The position numbers and the translations under genes are program-made. A stretch of DNA of 64,000 bases, taken from positions 62,001 to 126,000 of the forward strand of contig CAWIMY010000001.1 in NCBI GenBank assembly GCA_963837355.1, given 5' to 3'. Below the pieces are notes generated by a model. The model made no database searches. It saw only the letters and a program-made list of their open reading frames with translations, and had not been told where the DNA came from. Within the stretch, counting starts at the first letter, position 1; every line of letters begins with the position of its first letter. The stretch comes from Aureispira sp963837355 (lineage in GTDB: Bacteria > Bacteroidota > Bacteroidia > Chitinophagales > Saprospiraceae). This document shows positions 1 through 8,996 of the stretch, one piece after another.

Positions 1-736
1 GAAAGATGAAATTGCTTTGTTGGATATTATTTCAACCAACGCAGTCAACGGCTGGAAACGCCCCATCTATTTCGCGGTCACTTGTCGCCCCGAAAAAATC
101 ATGGGCCTCAAAGATTACTTGATGCTCGAAGGAATGGCCTTGCGCATTGTGCCTTACAAAACGCCTAGTCAGAGCCAAACGGCTATTTTGATGGGGGGCT
201 TAGATGCGGATTTGATGTACCAAAACATGGTGGGCACAGAAGAGGAACCTGCTGATTTCAAATGGGGGAACTTTGATAAGAAAGAGGTCTTCATTAACGA
301 GAGCTACATGCCCTCGGTACACAGTTTACAGTATGCTTTTATTCGCTTGACGGATGAATTGCGTCGCCGTGGCGAAAACGAGCGCGCGATTAAAACCGTC
401 GATAAGTTTTTCGAGGCCTTCCCACACATGAATTTTCCTTTCCCACAGAGCCGTATGGCTTTGCAAGCGATGGGTTTTTATCTGCAACTTGGTGCCGAAG
501 AACAAGCTAAAGTACAGATGCAAACGATGGCTGATGCCTTACAGGATCGTCTAGATTACTATGTCGGCTTGACCGACCCGATGGATCAACAGGCCTTTGG
601 CTTAGAGACGCGCGAAGCGATGGGTATGGCGCAACAGTTGTTGCAGTTTAGTACCATGCTGAAGGATGAGGACTACAAAACGGCGTTGCAGCAGCAGTTG
701 CAACCGTATGTGCCCCAACAGCAGCCTGGTGGTTAA
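1..736 (+). CDS. DUF2723 family membrane protein, C-terminal part (5' end outside window)
   Basis: The reading frame is open from base 2, so the gene starts upstream of the window and the first TTG is not its start. The visible 240 or so residues are soluble. They begin with a stretch around WKRPIYFAVT, which I recognise from the C-terminal soluble part of DUF2723 (TMEM260-like) proteins of Bacteroidota. These are large multi-spanning membrane proteins suspected of glycosyl transfer. The membrane half lies outside the window and was not seen. The end is Gln/Pro rich. A stem-loop with a T-run follows the stop at once, so this is the last gene of its transcript. The family call is fairly sure; the function is not. 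Confidence 0.7.
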   Translation, partial: KDEIALLDIISTNAVNGWKRPIYFAVTCRPEKIMGLKDYLMLEGMALRIVPYKTPSQSQTAILMGGLDADLMYQNMVGTEEEPADFKWGNFDKKEVFINESYMPSVHSLQYAFIRLTDELRRRGENERAIKTVDKFFEAFPHMNFPFPQSRMALQAMGFYLQLGAEEQAKVQMQTMADALQDRLDYYVGLTDPMDQQAFGLETREAMGMAQQLLQFSTMLKDEDYKTALQQQLQPYVPQQQPGG

Positions 737-764
737 CAGTAGGAGCGCGCGCCGCTGAGTTTAG

Positions 765-804
765 AAACTGCTTTTTGCGCCTTGGGTGTGAAAGGCAGTT
801 TTTT
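765..804 (+). terminator. Rho-independent terminator after the DUF2723 gene
   Basis: AAACTGC at 765-771 pairs with GCAGTTT at 795-801, the stem extends by a few A-T pairs, and Ts follow. It lies 30 bases after the stop codon at 736. Confidence 0.6.
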
Positions 805-846
805 GTTCAGTAGGGTGTGTTGTTAACAACACACCCTACTGAACAA
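803..846. repeat. Perfect 44-bp palindrome
   Basis: Bases 803-824 are the exact reverse complement of 825-846, with no spacer, centred on GTTAAC. It sits between the terminator and the acyl-CoA reductase gene. It could be a second terminator stem (a T-run follows at about 866-875), a protein-binding palindrome or a small repeat element. Confidence 0.8.
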
Positions 847-905
847 CCAATTTCATGAATTAGTCAATTTTTTTTCGGAAATTTGCCGCACAAAAAAGCA
901 GTACC

Positions 906-1931
906 ATGAGCATGACTTTAGCAGAACGCTTAACCGCCTTGGTGGCTTTAGGCCACTACATCCAGCAGGATACCCCTGAACGGGAACAAGCCTTGCGGCA
1001 AACCTATCAACATAACAAATGGTTAACCCCCGAGAACAGCTTATTGGCGCTGGAGCGCATTGCCCAAGCTTTTTTGCAGCGACAGGCGTTAGCCGCATGG
1101 GCGGCAAACTATCCGATAAAAGAGCAAACAACAGTCAACAAACGCGTGGGGTTGGTCTTGGCAGGGAACATTCCAGCAGTAGGATTTCACGACGTGTTGT
1201 GTTGTTTTGTGGCCGGGCATAAAGCGCTTCTAAAGTTATCCGACAAAGACAAGTTTTTGATTCCTTATCTATTGGAGGGCTTAATGCAGCTAGACGAGCG
1301 TGCGGCGGCTTATTTTGAGCCCGTGCTCACCTTAAAAAACTTTGACGCAGTCATTGCGACAGGGAGTAATAACTCAGCACTGTATTTTACACAGTATTTT
1401 AGTAAATACCCGCACATCATTCGGCGGAACAGAAATGCAGTGGCAGTATTAACAGGTGCGGAAAAAGAAACGGAGTTCTTGAAACTAGGCGAAGATATTT
1501 TTACCTATTTTGGCTTGGGCTGTCGTTCAGTTTCTAAGCTGTATGTACCAGAAGGGTATGACTTTATTCCCTTGTTACGCACCTTAGATCATTATAAAAA
1601 TCTACACGAGCACAACAAATACCGCAACAATTATGATTACAACCGTTCAATTTATTACATCAATGACCAATCACATTTGCTCAATGATTGTTTAATGTTA
1701 TTGGAGGACGACAGTTTGTTGTCGCGCATCTCTTCGCTGCATTATAGCCATTACAAGAACCAAACGGCGTTGCAGCAAGAACTAAGCGAGCGCGCCGACG
1801 AAATTCAATGTGTGGTCAGCCAAACCCCTATAGAAGGGGTAAAGGTAGTGCCTTTCGGCGAAAGCCAACTACCTCGGTTAGACGACTATGCCGATGGAGT
1901 AGATACAATGGCCTTTTTATCAGGCTTATAA
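906..1931 (+). CDS. LuxC-type acyl-CoA reductase
   Basis: This 341-residue protein belongs to the LuxC / acyl-CoA reductase family, which reduces fatty acyl-CoA to the aldehyde with NADPH and works in the cytoplasm. Seen in the sequence: a nucleotide-binding region around VGLVLAGNIP (residues 81-90), an ATGSNNSA segment (151-158), and FGLGCRSVSK, whose Cys206 sits where the family's acyl-accepting cysteine is expected. The length suits a stand-alone family member. No other lux-type genes are nearby, so bioluminescence is not implied; such lone genes are common in Bacteroidota and their physiological substrate is unclear. The ATG at 912 is an equally possible start. It appears to be a single-gene transcript. 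Confidence 0.8.
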   Translation: MSMTLAERLTALVALGHYIQQDTPEREQALRQTYQHNKWLTPENSLLALERIAQAFLQRQALAAWAANYPIKEQTTVNKRVGLVLAGNIPAVGFHDVLCCFVAGHKALLKLSDKDKFLIPYLLEGLMQLDERAAAYFEPVLTLKNFDAVIATGSNNSALYFTQYFSKYPHIIRRNRNAVAVLTGAEKETEFLKLGEDIFTYFGLGCRSVSKLYVPEGYDFIPLLRTLDHYKNLHEHNKYRNNYDYNRSIYYINDQSHLLNDCLMLLEDDSLLSRISSLHYSHYKNQTALQQELSERADEIQCVVSQTPIEGVKVVPFGESQLPRLDDYADGVDTMAFLSGL

Positions 1932-2171
1932 AACAATAAAAAAGCAGCTTTTGACAACGCTTGTTGGGGAGCCCTCTACTATGCTTAGAGCCCGCGCTCC
2001 AACAACAGAAATAAGTAGGTGTATTTTTTGCCTAAGAAAATTCTGAGTGCTGAACGATTAGCAGGACGGATGTTGTTAAAATACTAGCAAACTATATTAC
2101 TATGCTCTAGCTGGGCTATTTCCCCAGTTAAATCAAAATCGAAATTTGGGGCATTAAAGTTATGGACAAAC

Positions 2172-2597
2172 ATGATTATTTATTTAACGAGAAGAGAGCA
2201 TTTTAATGCTGCCCACCAATTGTGGGTGAACGAGTGGTCAGAGGAAAAGAATTTTGAAGTATTTGGCAAATGCGCCAATAAAAACTTTCATGGGCACAAC
2301 TATGATTTAATGATAACCGTCAAGGGCAAACCCGACCCCGTCACAGGCTTTATCATGGATGCCAAAAAATTGAGCAAGCTGATTAAAGCTAAAGTTTGCG
2401 ATGTGCTAGATCATAGCAATATGAATTTGGATGAGAATTTTTTACCCGAAGGAACTCCTCCGACGACCGAAAATCTAGTCTATTACATTTGGCAAGAACT
2501 AGCCGACCACTTGGATGACAATTGTCGCCTGCATTGTGTCAAGCTCTATGAAACCCGTAATATTTGGGCAGAGTACTATGGCGAGGAAGATTTCTAA
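2172..2597 (+). CDS. queD: 6-pyruvoyl/6-carboxy-tetrahydropterin synthase
   Basis: A 141-residue protein with the compact tunnelling fold of the PTPS/QueD family, which converts 7,8-dihydroneopterin triphosphate on the way to queuosine or to tetrahydropterins. The zinc ligands are visible as His15 (FNAAHQL) and His40 and His42 (NFHGHNYD). Cys34 precedes them in the usual catalytic position, and a C-terminal ETRNIWAEY segment supplies the conserved Glu. Length and all key residues are complete. The sequence alone does not separate the carboxy-producing (QueD) from the pyruvoyl-producing enzyme, and no other queuosine genes lie beside it, so the symbol is tentative. Confidence 0.85.
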   Translation: MIIYLTRREHFNAAHQLWVNEWSEEKNFEVFGKCANKNFHGHNYDLMITVKGKPDPVTGFIMDAKKLSKLIKAKVCDVLDHSNMNLDENFLPEGTPPTTENLVYYIWQELADHLDDNCRLHCVKLYETRNIWAEYYGEEDF

Positions 2598-2630
2598 ATA
2601 AGTCGTCTCCAACTACTCGACAGCGTGCCT

Positions 2631-2681
2631 AAAAAAGAACAGCTATCTTAGTCCACCTTTTGGTGGAATAGGATAGCTGTT
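2631..2681 (-). terminator. Terminator of the L,D-transpeptidase gene
   Basis: AACAGCTATC (2638-2647) pairs with GATAGCTGTT (2672-2681), with an inner TCCACC/GGTGGA stem. On the minus strand the hairpin is followed by a T-run (plus-strand A-run 2631-2636). It may also stop the rightward pterin synthase transcript. Confidence 0.7.
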
Positions 2682-2760
2682 GTAGTAATAGGGCAAGGCG
2701 TTGGCCTAAAAAAGAATCCATAAGGCTCAAAGAGCAAACGAAATAGACAGCCGCACTATG

Positions 2761-3471
2761 CTAAGGCAAATAATACTCCCCCCGCGCATTAATGCGCACC
2801 TTGGGCAGTTGCTTTTTTTGCTCAAAATAGCTATAAATCGCCTGCAACTCCTTCCAAAATTTTAAATGAGGACTACTTCGCTGGAGCAACACTTTCCAGT
2901 TTTTACTCGGAAAAATATGCACGGGAATTTGTAGCTGTCCCAAGCGCTGCGCTCGGCTCGCCAATTCGTAGACGGGCTCAATGTAAGTATCGGTAATCGA
3001 AATACAGCCCACACTAGCACAGCCGCCATGAATGAAAATATCACTACCAGGACGTTGTAGGTGCCCGCGCTTTAGATCCGAGGCATTGGGGTAATTAATT
3101 CCTAACGACAAATAAAAACGGCTGTTTGGATTAAACCGATCAATAAAATAACAGCCCTCAGGAATCTGCCCATCGCCTTCTTGCCGTTTCGAGCCCAGTC
3201 CGCCTGACGTGGTACAAAAAGGGTACACCGCGAGCCGCCGAAAATCCTGTTGCGCCAAGCGCCCCCAAATTTCTAATACTTGCTCTTGCTTGAAGGCACG
3301 CAAAAAGATTTCCAGTTGTTCATCCTGCTTGGTCACTTGCCCACGGCTTACCAGCGCCTCTAGACTTGCAGGTAAGGGGGCTTCTGTAGGAGCAGGGGCA
3401 AAAGAACAGCCCCCTAGTAAAACTAGAAGGCTGCTGGATATCAGTAGGGAAATTGTGTTCATAATAATCAT
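2761..3471 (-). CDS. YafK-like L,D-transpeptidase lipoprotein
   Basis: A 236-residue exported protein. The N-terminus is hydrophobic and ends in LLGGC, so Cys22 is the likely lipidated residue (signal peptidase II). The catalytic domain carries the YkuD/YafK signature HGGCASVGCISIT, with His148 and nucleophile Cys156. These enzymes form or cut 3-3 or protein crosslinks in peptidoglycan in the periplasm. A CYFIDRFNPNSRFYLS stretch before the motif is typical of the YafK branch. An alternative ATG three codons in (3462) is equally good. It is transcribed alone and ends at the hairpin at 2631-2681. The family call is firm; its exact role (crosslinking or detaching lipoprotein) is unknown. Confidence 0.85.
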   Translation of the reverse strand: MIIMNTISLLISSSLLVLLGGCSFAPAPTEAPLPASLEALVSRGQVTKQDEQLEIFLRAFKQEQVLEIWGRLAQQDFRRLAVYPFCTTSGGLGSKRQEGDGQIPEGCYFIDRFNPNSRFYLSLGINYPNASDLKRGHLQRPGSDIFIHGGCASVGCISITDTYIEPVYELASRAQRLGQLQIPVHIFPSKNWKVLLQRSSPHLKFWKELQAIYSYFEQKKQLPKVRINARGEYYLP

Positions 3472-3564
3472 TGGTAATAGCTGTCAAAAACAAGGTGTTT
3501 TCACTAAAAAAAGACCATTTTCCTGACTTTCTCCCTTTAAGAAACTCTAATAGAGCTATTGACG

Positions 3565-4797
3565 CTATCCTCGTTCGGCCTTAGCTTTCGCTTTGGCGGC
3601 TTTGCGCTCGGCTTTGGCTTTCGCTTTGGCTGCTTTGCGCTCGGCTTTTTCCTTCTTTTTGGCGGCCTTAAGTTCTGCGCGAAGTTCGGCTTTGGTCTTC
3701 GTATCGACCGTTATTAATTTTTCTTCGCGGTCCACGCTTAATTCTGTCACCACATTGGTTGTTCCACCAGCAACGGTTGGTTCTACGCGAATAGGCTCTA
3801 CGACTTCTACAGGTTGGTCTTCCATCGCAATAATCGCATTCTCATAAGGATAGTTGTTGGGATCGGCGGCAGTAGGTTGAGCAGCCATTGCAAACAATTC
3901 TAAGTCTGCTTTATTAAACAGGCTGCCTAAGCTTTTGAGTTGTTCGGTCGTTAAACAAGCGCCTTTAATTTCTTTTTGGACAGCGGTCAACTGTTGATCG
4001 GCCGCTAACGTACTCACACGGGCACGCATGGCTTCAAAATCAGCACTAGGCATGGGCATACAAATATAATCTGTTGGTATAACGGTCATGCTGCGTTTGG
4101 TACGCATTTGTTTTTGTCCATTGCGGTCAACAATTTGTCGAGTGGTCGTAGTAATTTCTTCTACAATAGAATTGGTACTGCCCTCGCCTTTGACATAGCG
4201 TCTGGTAATGGTCGTTCCCTCTTGTAATTCGGGGGCTGCTGTCGCTGTTTCTTCTTCGTTGGTCGCCACTCCACCACTAAATTGACCACGGCGTTTTTGC
4301 TCTGCTTCTGTTTTGAGTTCGTCCAAGGTACCGTGAACGCGTACATATTGAGGGTTTTGTTCGACTTCGCTTTTCGCTAATTCTTTGGCGCTGTTCATGC
4401 CTTCTACGGTCACCCCTTCTTTGTTATAATTAACGCGAATTTGGCTACTGCTAGACAAGGCCACTTGGCTTTGTGGAACGGTACTGTACGTTTTTAGCTT
4501 CCAAGAATCGCCGTCTTTGTCTACCACAAAAGAGTTTTCTTTGCCTGCCAAAACGCGCACATTCGATTTGACGGCCTTTCTCTTGTCATCAAATAACAAG
4601 GTTACCCAATAATCCCCTTCAGGAATATTGGTGACTTTGAGGTTAGACGTTGCTTTGCTGTTTTGGAATTTACTATCCAAGGCAACATTTAAGGCGGCTC
4701 CATCAGTGGTAAAGACAACAAAATCTCCCGATTGGGCGAAAGCAGAAGATAACGCTGTGAAAAATATTATAACGAGCATTGAAATTTTAAAATTCAT
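3565..4797 (-). CDS. Secreted DUF4476-type protein with Ala/Lys-rich tail
   Basis: A 410-residue protein with a clean signal peptide (LSSAFA-QSG cleavage near residue 22). Residues about 250-320 resemble DUF4476, a small helical domain of unknown function common in Bacteroidota. The middle is Thr/Glu rich and looks unstructured. The last 45 residues or so are a highly charged Lys/Ala/Glu repeat (KAKAERKAA units), and the DNA there repeats a GCTTTGGCTTTCGC-type unit, so the tail length may vary between strains. The tail could bind nucleic acid or polyanions, but that is a guess from composition. No enzyme motif is seen. Confidence 0.6.
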   Translation of the reverse strand: MNFKISMLVIIFFTALSSAFAQSGDFVVFTTDGAALNVALDSKFQNSKATSNLKVTNIPEGDYWVTLLFDDKRKAVKSNVRVLAGKENSFVVDKDGDSWKLKTYSTVPQSQVALSSSSQIRVNYNKEGVTVEGMNSAKELAKSEVEQNPQYVRVHGTLDELKTEAEQKRRGQFSGGVATNEEETATAAPELQEGTTITRRYVKGEGSTNSIVEEITTTTRQIVDRNGQKQMRTKRSMTVIPTDYICMPMPSADFEAMRARVSTLAADQQLTAVQKEIKGACLTTEQLKSLGSLFNKADLELFAMAAQPTAADPNNYPYENAIIAMEDQPVEVVEPIRVEPTVAGGTTNVVTELSVDREEKLITVDTKTKAELRAELKAAKKKEKAERKAAKAKAKAERKAAKAKAKAERG

Positions 4798-5086
4798 AAT
4801 AAAAGTGGATGGTTAGATAATAAGCGGAAGGCTACCACTACTAGTTCTCAACGGTCAATTATACGCATTTGCAGCGTAGTAGCGCGCTATTCTTACTATA
4901 AATAAACAGAAGGAGTATAGCAACTGTTCTAGGGAGCAACAAAAAGCCGTCCCCCTTTACCCAAAATAAGCGCTATTTTCTACCCGTTTCCTAAAAAAAT
5001 CTTTTTATTTTGAAAAATATCTAAGAAAACTACAACACCTATGTTGGATAGATTTTGATACCTCACTACTAAAAATAGAATGCCAC

Positions 5087-5686
5087 ATGGATTTAATGGA
5101 TATGTTTAAGCAGCAGATGACCAATACGGTTGTCAACCAATTAACAGAAAAAATCGGCCTTGGTAGCCAAGCACAAACGCAGAGCGCTGCACAAAACGCC
5201 TTTGCTACCTTACTAGGAGCGATGGGCAAAAATGCCGCCACTCCACAAGGAGCCGAACAATTAAATAAGGCCTTAGAGCAAGACCACGATGGCAGCATCT
5301 TGGATAATATTTCTAGCTTTTTGGGTGCAGGCCCTACTCAAAATGTTGCCCCACGCGCTACCAATGGCAGTGGTATTCTTGCCCACTTGCTCGGAAATAA
5401 AGAACAAGGCGTGGTACAAGGCTTGAGTCAAGTGAACAACATGAGCCCTGAAGCAACGCAAAACTTACTAGCGACCGTAGCGCCTCTAGTGATGGGAGTA
5501 CTGGGCAAAGCCAAGAAAAACGAAGGATTTGACGCTAGCGGATTGATGGCTTTGTTAGGACAGCAACAAGCTGCGAAGCAAGCACCAGGACAATTGGATG
5601 GCCTGTTGAGTCTACTAGATCGCGACGGCGATGGCGGATACATGGACGATATTGGCGGTATGATCGGCGGCTTTTTTGGAAAATAA
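5087..5686 (+). CDS. DUF937 family protein
   Basis: A 199-residue soluble protein recognised as DUF937 from its start (MDLMDMFKQQM), the regularly spaced glycine/alanine helices, and the LAHLLGNKE block followed by a VAPLVMGVLGK block near residues 130-145. DUF937 proteins are widespread and have no established biochemical role. The C-terminus LDRDGDGGYMDDIGGM resembles the DxDxDG dockerin/EF-hand calcium loop and then a Gly-rich tail. The 285 bases upstream are AT rich with no other gene. A shared bidirectional terminator follows at 5711. Confidence 0.65.
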   Translation: MDLMDMFKQQMTNTVVNQLTEKIGLGSQAQTQSAAQNAFATLLGAMGKNAATPQGAEQLNKALEQDHDGSILDNISSFLGAGPTQNVAPRATNGSGILAHLLGNKEQGVVQGLSQVNNMSPEATQNLLATVAPLVMGVLGKAKKNEGFDASGLMALLGQQQAAKQAPGQLDGLLSLLDRDGDGGYMDDIGGMIGGFFGK

Positions 5687-5710
5687 GCGTCCTCTTATCC
5701 CGATAAAAAG

Positions 5711-5748
5711 AAAATGTTGTACAGAGCCTAAGCCTTGTACAACATTTT
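5711..5748. terminator. Bidirectional terminator between convergent genes
   Basis: AAAATGTTGTACA (5711-5723) is the exact reverse complement of TGTACAACATTTT (5736-5748), with a 12-base loop. T-rich tracts lie on both sides, so it can serve the DUF937 gene and the leftward gene ending at 5773. Confidence 0.8.
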
Positions 5749-5772
5749 TATGTTTACTTGATGGTTATCTGC

Positions 5773-7686
5773 CTAAGGGTGCATGCCCTGAATTAAGCGT
5801 TTCGACATATTGACAAAATTGCGCTCAGAGATCAAGCCGATTAGCTCTTCTCCTTTGACAACAGGCAAAATGTGTAAATTTTCGTCTTTCATCAGTTTAA
5901 TCACTTCTACCATGCGCATCTGCTGCGTCACCGTTTTGGGATTTCGCTTCATAATCTCCCCTATAGTCGTATCTTCAGAGCGTTTCGAAGCTTGTGCAAA
6001 ATGCTTTAAAATTAGCTTCGAGGTAATCAATCCCTTCAAATTTCCCTGTCCATCTTCTACAGGCATAGAAGAAATATCGCCCCAATCCATCAATGCCGAG
6101 GCAAATTCCAACGAATCTTCTTCTTGCAAGGTGAAAATATCAGTCGTCATAAATTCCTCTACCAGCAACTGAGAGTGGTCGTATTGGTGAAATTCGTCCA
6201 GCTTGGGCAAGGGCCACTCGTGGGCAGGTTTACTTTGAATTTGATTGTGATAAATAGCTGCCGTGAGCGAGGTTAAGCCCTCGTCAATATGCGTTTCTTT
6301 GCGAAACTTGGTATAAGCCTGTAAAATCCAGCGCGAGCCGTTCATGTGGCGTTTGGCACGTTCCTCAATAATCCCCAAATAGCGGTCAATATCGCCTGTA
6401 TCAATGTTGTATTTTTCCAATCCCTGTCGGGCAATGGGCAACAAAATTTCTTGGGTCAAATCTCGCGCCGAAATCTTTTGGTTGTTCATCCAAGTGAACT
6501 TACAATCCATACCCGAGCGAGCGCCTTTCATGAAATTATCCCGCGCATCGTCAAAGCTCATCTGCTGGCGAATGTCGTCAAAATTCTCCGCCATGCCTTC
6601 CATTGTTCCTAACCAAAATGCCGTGTTGGCCATTTCATCCAGTACAGTAGGGCCAGCGCCCAATACGCGATTTTCGATCCGCAAGTGCGGCTTTCCATTA
6701 GGACTAATGCCATAGCAGGGGCGGTTCCAGCGATAGACCGTTCCATTGTGTACTTGTAAGGCTTGTAATTTGGGGGCTTTGCCCGCTTCGATAGCTTCCA
6801 AGGAATTTTGCTCAATATCGCTGCCCAACAAAATGCGGTAGCGCAAAATATCCTCTTTATAAATTTCTAAAATGGATTTGTCCAACCAGTTGTTTCCAAA
6901 ATTAACCCGCGCGCTTTTGTGGCGCAAATGATCTTTGGATAGGCGGTTGTCAATGGACTGCGCAAACAAGGCAATGCGCGTTTCATGCCAAAGGCGTTTG
7001 CCAAACAAAACAGGCGAGTTCGTACACATGGCCAATGTCGGGCCTGTAATCGCCTGCGCGATGTTGTACATCTTTACAAAATTCTTTGGCGCGACCTGCA
7101 AATGCACTTGAAAACTTGTGTTACAAGCTTCTAGCAGCGGCGAATCATGCAGTAAATTCAGCTCATCAATACCATCTAGGCGCAATTCGTAATCTGAACC
7201 CCGTAGGCTCTTCAGGGCAGTCATCAAGGCATGGTAGCGCGGTTTAGGGGTGAGCTGCTCCATACTCAAATCAAACTTGCGCAACGAGGGTAGAATCCCT
7301 GTCAACAAAATGCGCGTATCGTGCTTCGCTGCCGCTTGGTTGAGCAAGCCCAAGTTTTCCCGCAATTCCGTTTCCATCCGCATCAAGGCACTGCCCTCAA
7401 ACACCTGCGGGTTCAAGTTCAATTCTAAATTAAACTGCGCCAACTCCGTCGTGAGCCACTCGGGGTGAAAATCTTTTAAAATATCCATCGCCTTATAGGC
7501 GGGTTTGTAGTGCTTGTTGATGAGGCACAATTCCTGCTCCGCGCCAATGCATTTCACATCGTCCTCAAACCAGTCATTTTCCAGCATGTATTCAAACGCC
7601 TCTACATCATTAAGCAGTTGGCGCACAAAATGGCGCATTTCCTCCGCTCCCTGCGAAGCGGCTAATTTGACCCGTTCTTCTCCCAT
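5773..7686 (-). CDS. Glutamate-cysteine-ligase-like (GCS2) protein fused to two CBS domains
   Basis: A 637-residue protein. Residues about 40-480 match the GCS2 / carboxylate-amine ligase fold: GAEQELCLI near residue 49, a LNLEL-type acidic strand, GILPSLRKFDLS, and NTSFQVHLQV. These enzymes join glutamate to cysteine or another amine using ATP. The C-terminal 130 residues hold a tandem CBS pair (VEEFMTTDIFTLQEEDSL and IMKRNPKTVTQQMRM), which normally binds adenine nucleotides and regulates the attached enzyme. The fusion suggests a ligase gated by adenylate charge. No glutathione synthetase gene is next to it. The substrate is not certain; glutathione synthesis is only one option. Confidence 0.75.
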   Translation of the reverse strand: MGEERVKLAASQGAEEMRHFVRQLLNDVEAFEYMLENDWFEDDVKCIGAEQELCLINKHYKPAYKAMDILKDFHPEWLTTELAQFNLELNLNPQVFEGSALMRMETELRENLGLLNQAAAKHDTRILLTGILPSLRKFDLSMEQLTPKPRYHALMTALKSLRGSDYELRLDGIDELNLLHDSPLLEACNTSFQVHLQVAPKNFVKMYNIAQAITGPTLAMCTNSPVLFGKRLWHETRIALFAQSIDNRLSKDHLRHKSARVNFGNNWLDKSILEIYKEDILRYRILLGSDIEQNSLEAIEAGKAPKLQALQVHNGTVYRWNRPCYGISPNGKPHLRIENRVLGAGPTVLDEMANTAFWLGTMEGMAENFDDIRQQMSFDDARDNFMKGARSGMDCKFTWMNNQKISARDLTQEILLPIARQGLEKYNIDTGDIDRYLGIIEERAKRHMNGSRWILQAYTKFRKETHIDEGLTSLTAAIYHNQIQSKPAHEWPLPKLDEFHQYDHSQLLVEEFMTTDIFTLQEEDSLEFASALMDWGDISSMPVEDGQGNLKGLITSKLILKHFAQASKRSEDTTIGEIMKRNPKTVTQQMRMVEVIKLMKDENLHILPVVKGEELIGLISERNFVNMSKRLIQGMHP

Positions 7687-8141
7687 TTGGTGATTTTTTT
7701 TGTAGGTGGTTCATTGTAATAATACGGCCAAAAAAAGGCTAAAAACAGGCGTTCCCCTAGTCATGGCCTTTTAAAGCTAAAAACTAATTGTTAGTTGAAG
7801 AAATCTAGGAGGGATATATTTGAATTTTGAGGGGAAATGTTTGGGGGAGGGGAGTATAGTTACCTGCGGTGTTGAAACTTAATTCATCGTTTACTTGTGT
7901 TTATGTTTGCTTCTTTAGAACAATTTGTTTTAAATTGCGTAGTGATTACTACGCAGGACGAAATTTCTACCCAATATTAACTTTTCAGGGGGATAGAAGA
8001 ACTTAGAAGATTTAATACACAAGAAAAGTAGAAGTATGCACAACTGTCTTTTCACGGTAATTTGTGTTACCTTTGTTGGCTTTAAGTGTACAATCGTGTC
8101 TTCTAATTTTATAAGTGCATCAATTAACCTTATCTTTAAGA
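7687..8141. other. Intergenic region at the left edge of the defence island
   Basis: This stretch separates the GCS2-CBS gene from the divergently transcribed island operon. It contains no credible gene. It holds an inverted repeat GCGTAGT (7937-7943) / ACTACGC (7948-7954) with a 4-base centre, a possible operator, and a TAnnTTTG promoter element at 8068. Base composition turns clearly AT rich here and stays so to about 20000. Confidence 0.6.
8068..8075 (+). promoter_or_regulatory. Bacteroidota -7 element before sspB-like gene
   Basis: TACCTTTG matches TAnnTTTG exactly and sits 66 bases before the ATG at 8142. No clear TTG is found at the -33 position, so the promoter may be weak or activated. 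Confidence 0.45.
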
Positions 8142-8996
8142 ATGAAAAAAAAGCTATCGTTTTCAGGACATGATAAGTTTGCTTGTCGACAATTCTGGCT
8201 CAAGAAAGGATTGACTCACGTAGAGCAAGATAAATCCTTCAATGCAGATGCAGTGATTGACTTAGGGGTTGGTCGAAATATGGTTACCGCAGTTCGTTAT
8301 TGGATCAATGCCTTTGGTGTAGTGGAGGAGAATGTACCCACTCTCTTTGGAAAAGCGTTGTTGTCGGAAGGAGGTTTAGATCCTTACATTGAGGATATAG
8401 GAACCTTATGGTTATTACACTACAACCTAGTGGTTACAGAAAAAGCATCTATATACTCTATTATATTCAACGACTTTTTAAGACAGAGAATAGAATTTAC
8501 TAAGGAGGCTTTATTAAAATATATAAGTGATTATTGCGAGAAGCGGAAAATTAACGTCAATAGCAGTTCTCTACAACACGATATCAATGTGTTTATTAGT
8601 AATTATACGTTACCAGAGAATAAGAAAGGCATAGAGGCCACTTTTAACGGATTACTGTACGAGTTGCAGTTGGTAAATAAAATAAAGAGATCAGGGGGAT
8701 GGTTTAAAATAGAGAACGGAGAACAATCTTCTTTGCATCCTTCTATTTTGTTGTTCTGTATGATTTTTAACGACTCTGAACGTAGAATCTTTAGTTTTAA
8801 CGATTTGACGAATAAAGACCACAGCATTGGTCGTGTGTTTTGTATGAGTCCTAACGCTTTACACGATAAGCTCAATCAACTAACAGAATTGTATCCAGAA
8901 AAACTCCTTTTTACAGAAGATGCAGGAGTAAAAGTACTTCAAATTAAAGGCAACTTAGATGCCTGGCAAGTTCTAAAAGACTACTATGAGAACTAA
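8142..8996 (+). CDS. sspB: SspB-like DUF4007 protein (phosphorothioation system)
   Basis: The N-terminus LSFSGHDKFACRQFWLKKG is the start typical of DUF4007 proteins. In Ssp DNA phosphorothioation systems the DUF4007 protein is SspB, the nickase that acts with SspC and SspD to place single-strand phosphorothioates. I chose the ATG at 8142 rather than the upstream GTG at 8115 because homology begins there. The protein is then 284 residues, soluble, with no membrane segment. Its last codons overlap the start of the ATPase gene by 11 bases, so the two are translationally coupled. The assignment rests on DUF4007 plus the two partner genes; I see no textbook nuclease motif that would prove nicking. 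Confidence 0.75.
   Translation: MKKKLSFSGHDKFACRQFWLKKGLTHVEQDKSFNADAVIDLGVGRNMVTAVRYWINAFGVVEENVPTLFGKALLSEGGLDPYIEDIGTLWLLHYNLVVTEKASIYSIIFNDFLRQRIEFTKEALLKYISDYCEKRKINVNSSSLQHDINVFISNYTLPENKKGIEATFNGLLYELQLVNKIKRSGGWFKIENGEQSSLHPSILLFCMIFNDSERRIFSFNDLTNKDHSIGRVFCMSPNALHDKLNQLTELYPEKLLFTEDAGVKVLQIKGNLDAWQVLKDYYEN

Noticed and set aside
906..1931. Bioluminescence locus because of the LuxC-like gene
   Set aside because: No luxA, luxB, luxD or luxE gene is near; lone LuxC-type reductases are common in this phylum.
3576..3660. Tandem DNA repeat in the DUF4476 gene
   Set aside because: It encodes the Lys/Ala tail in frame, so it is coding low complexity and not a separate element.
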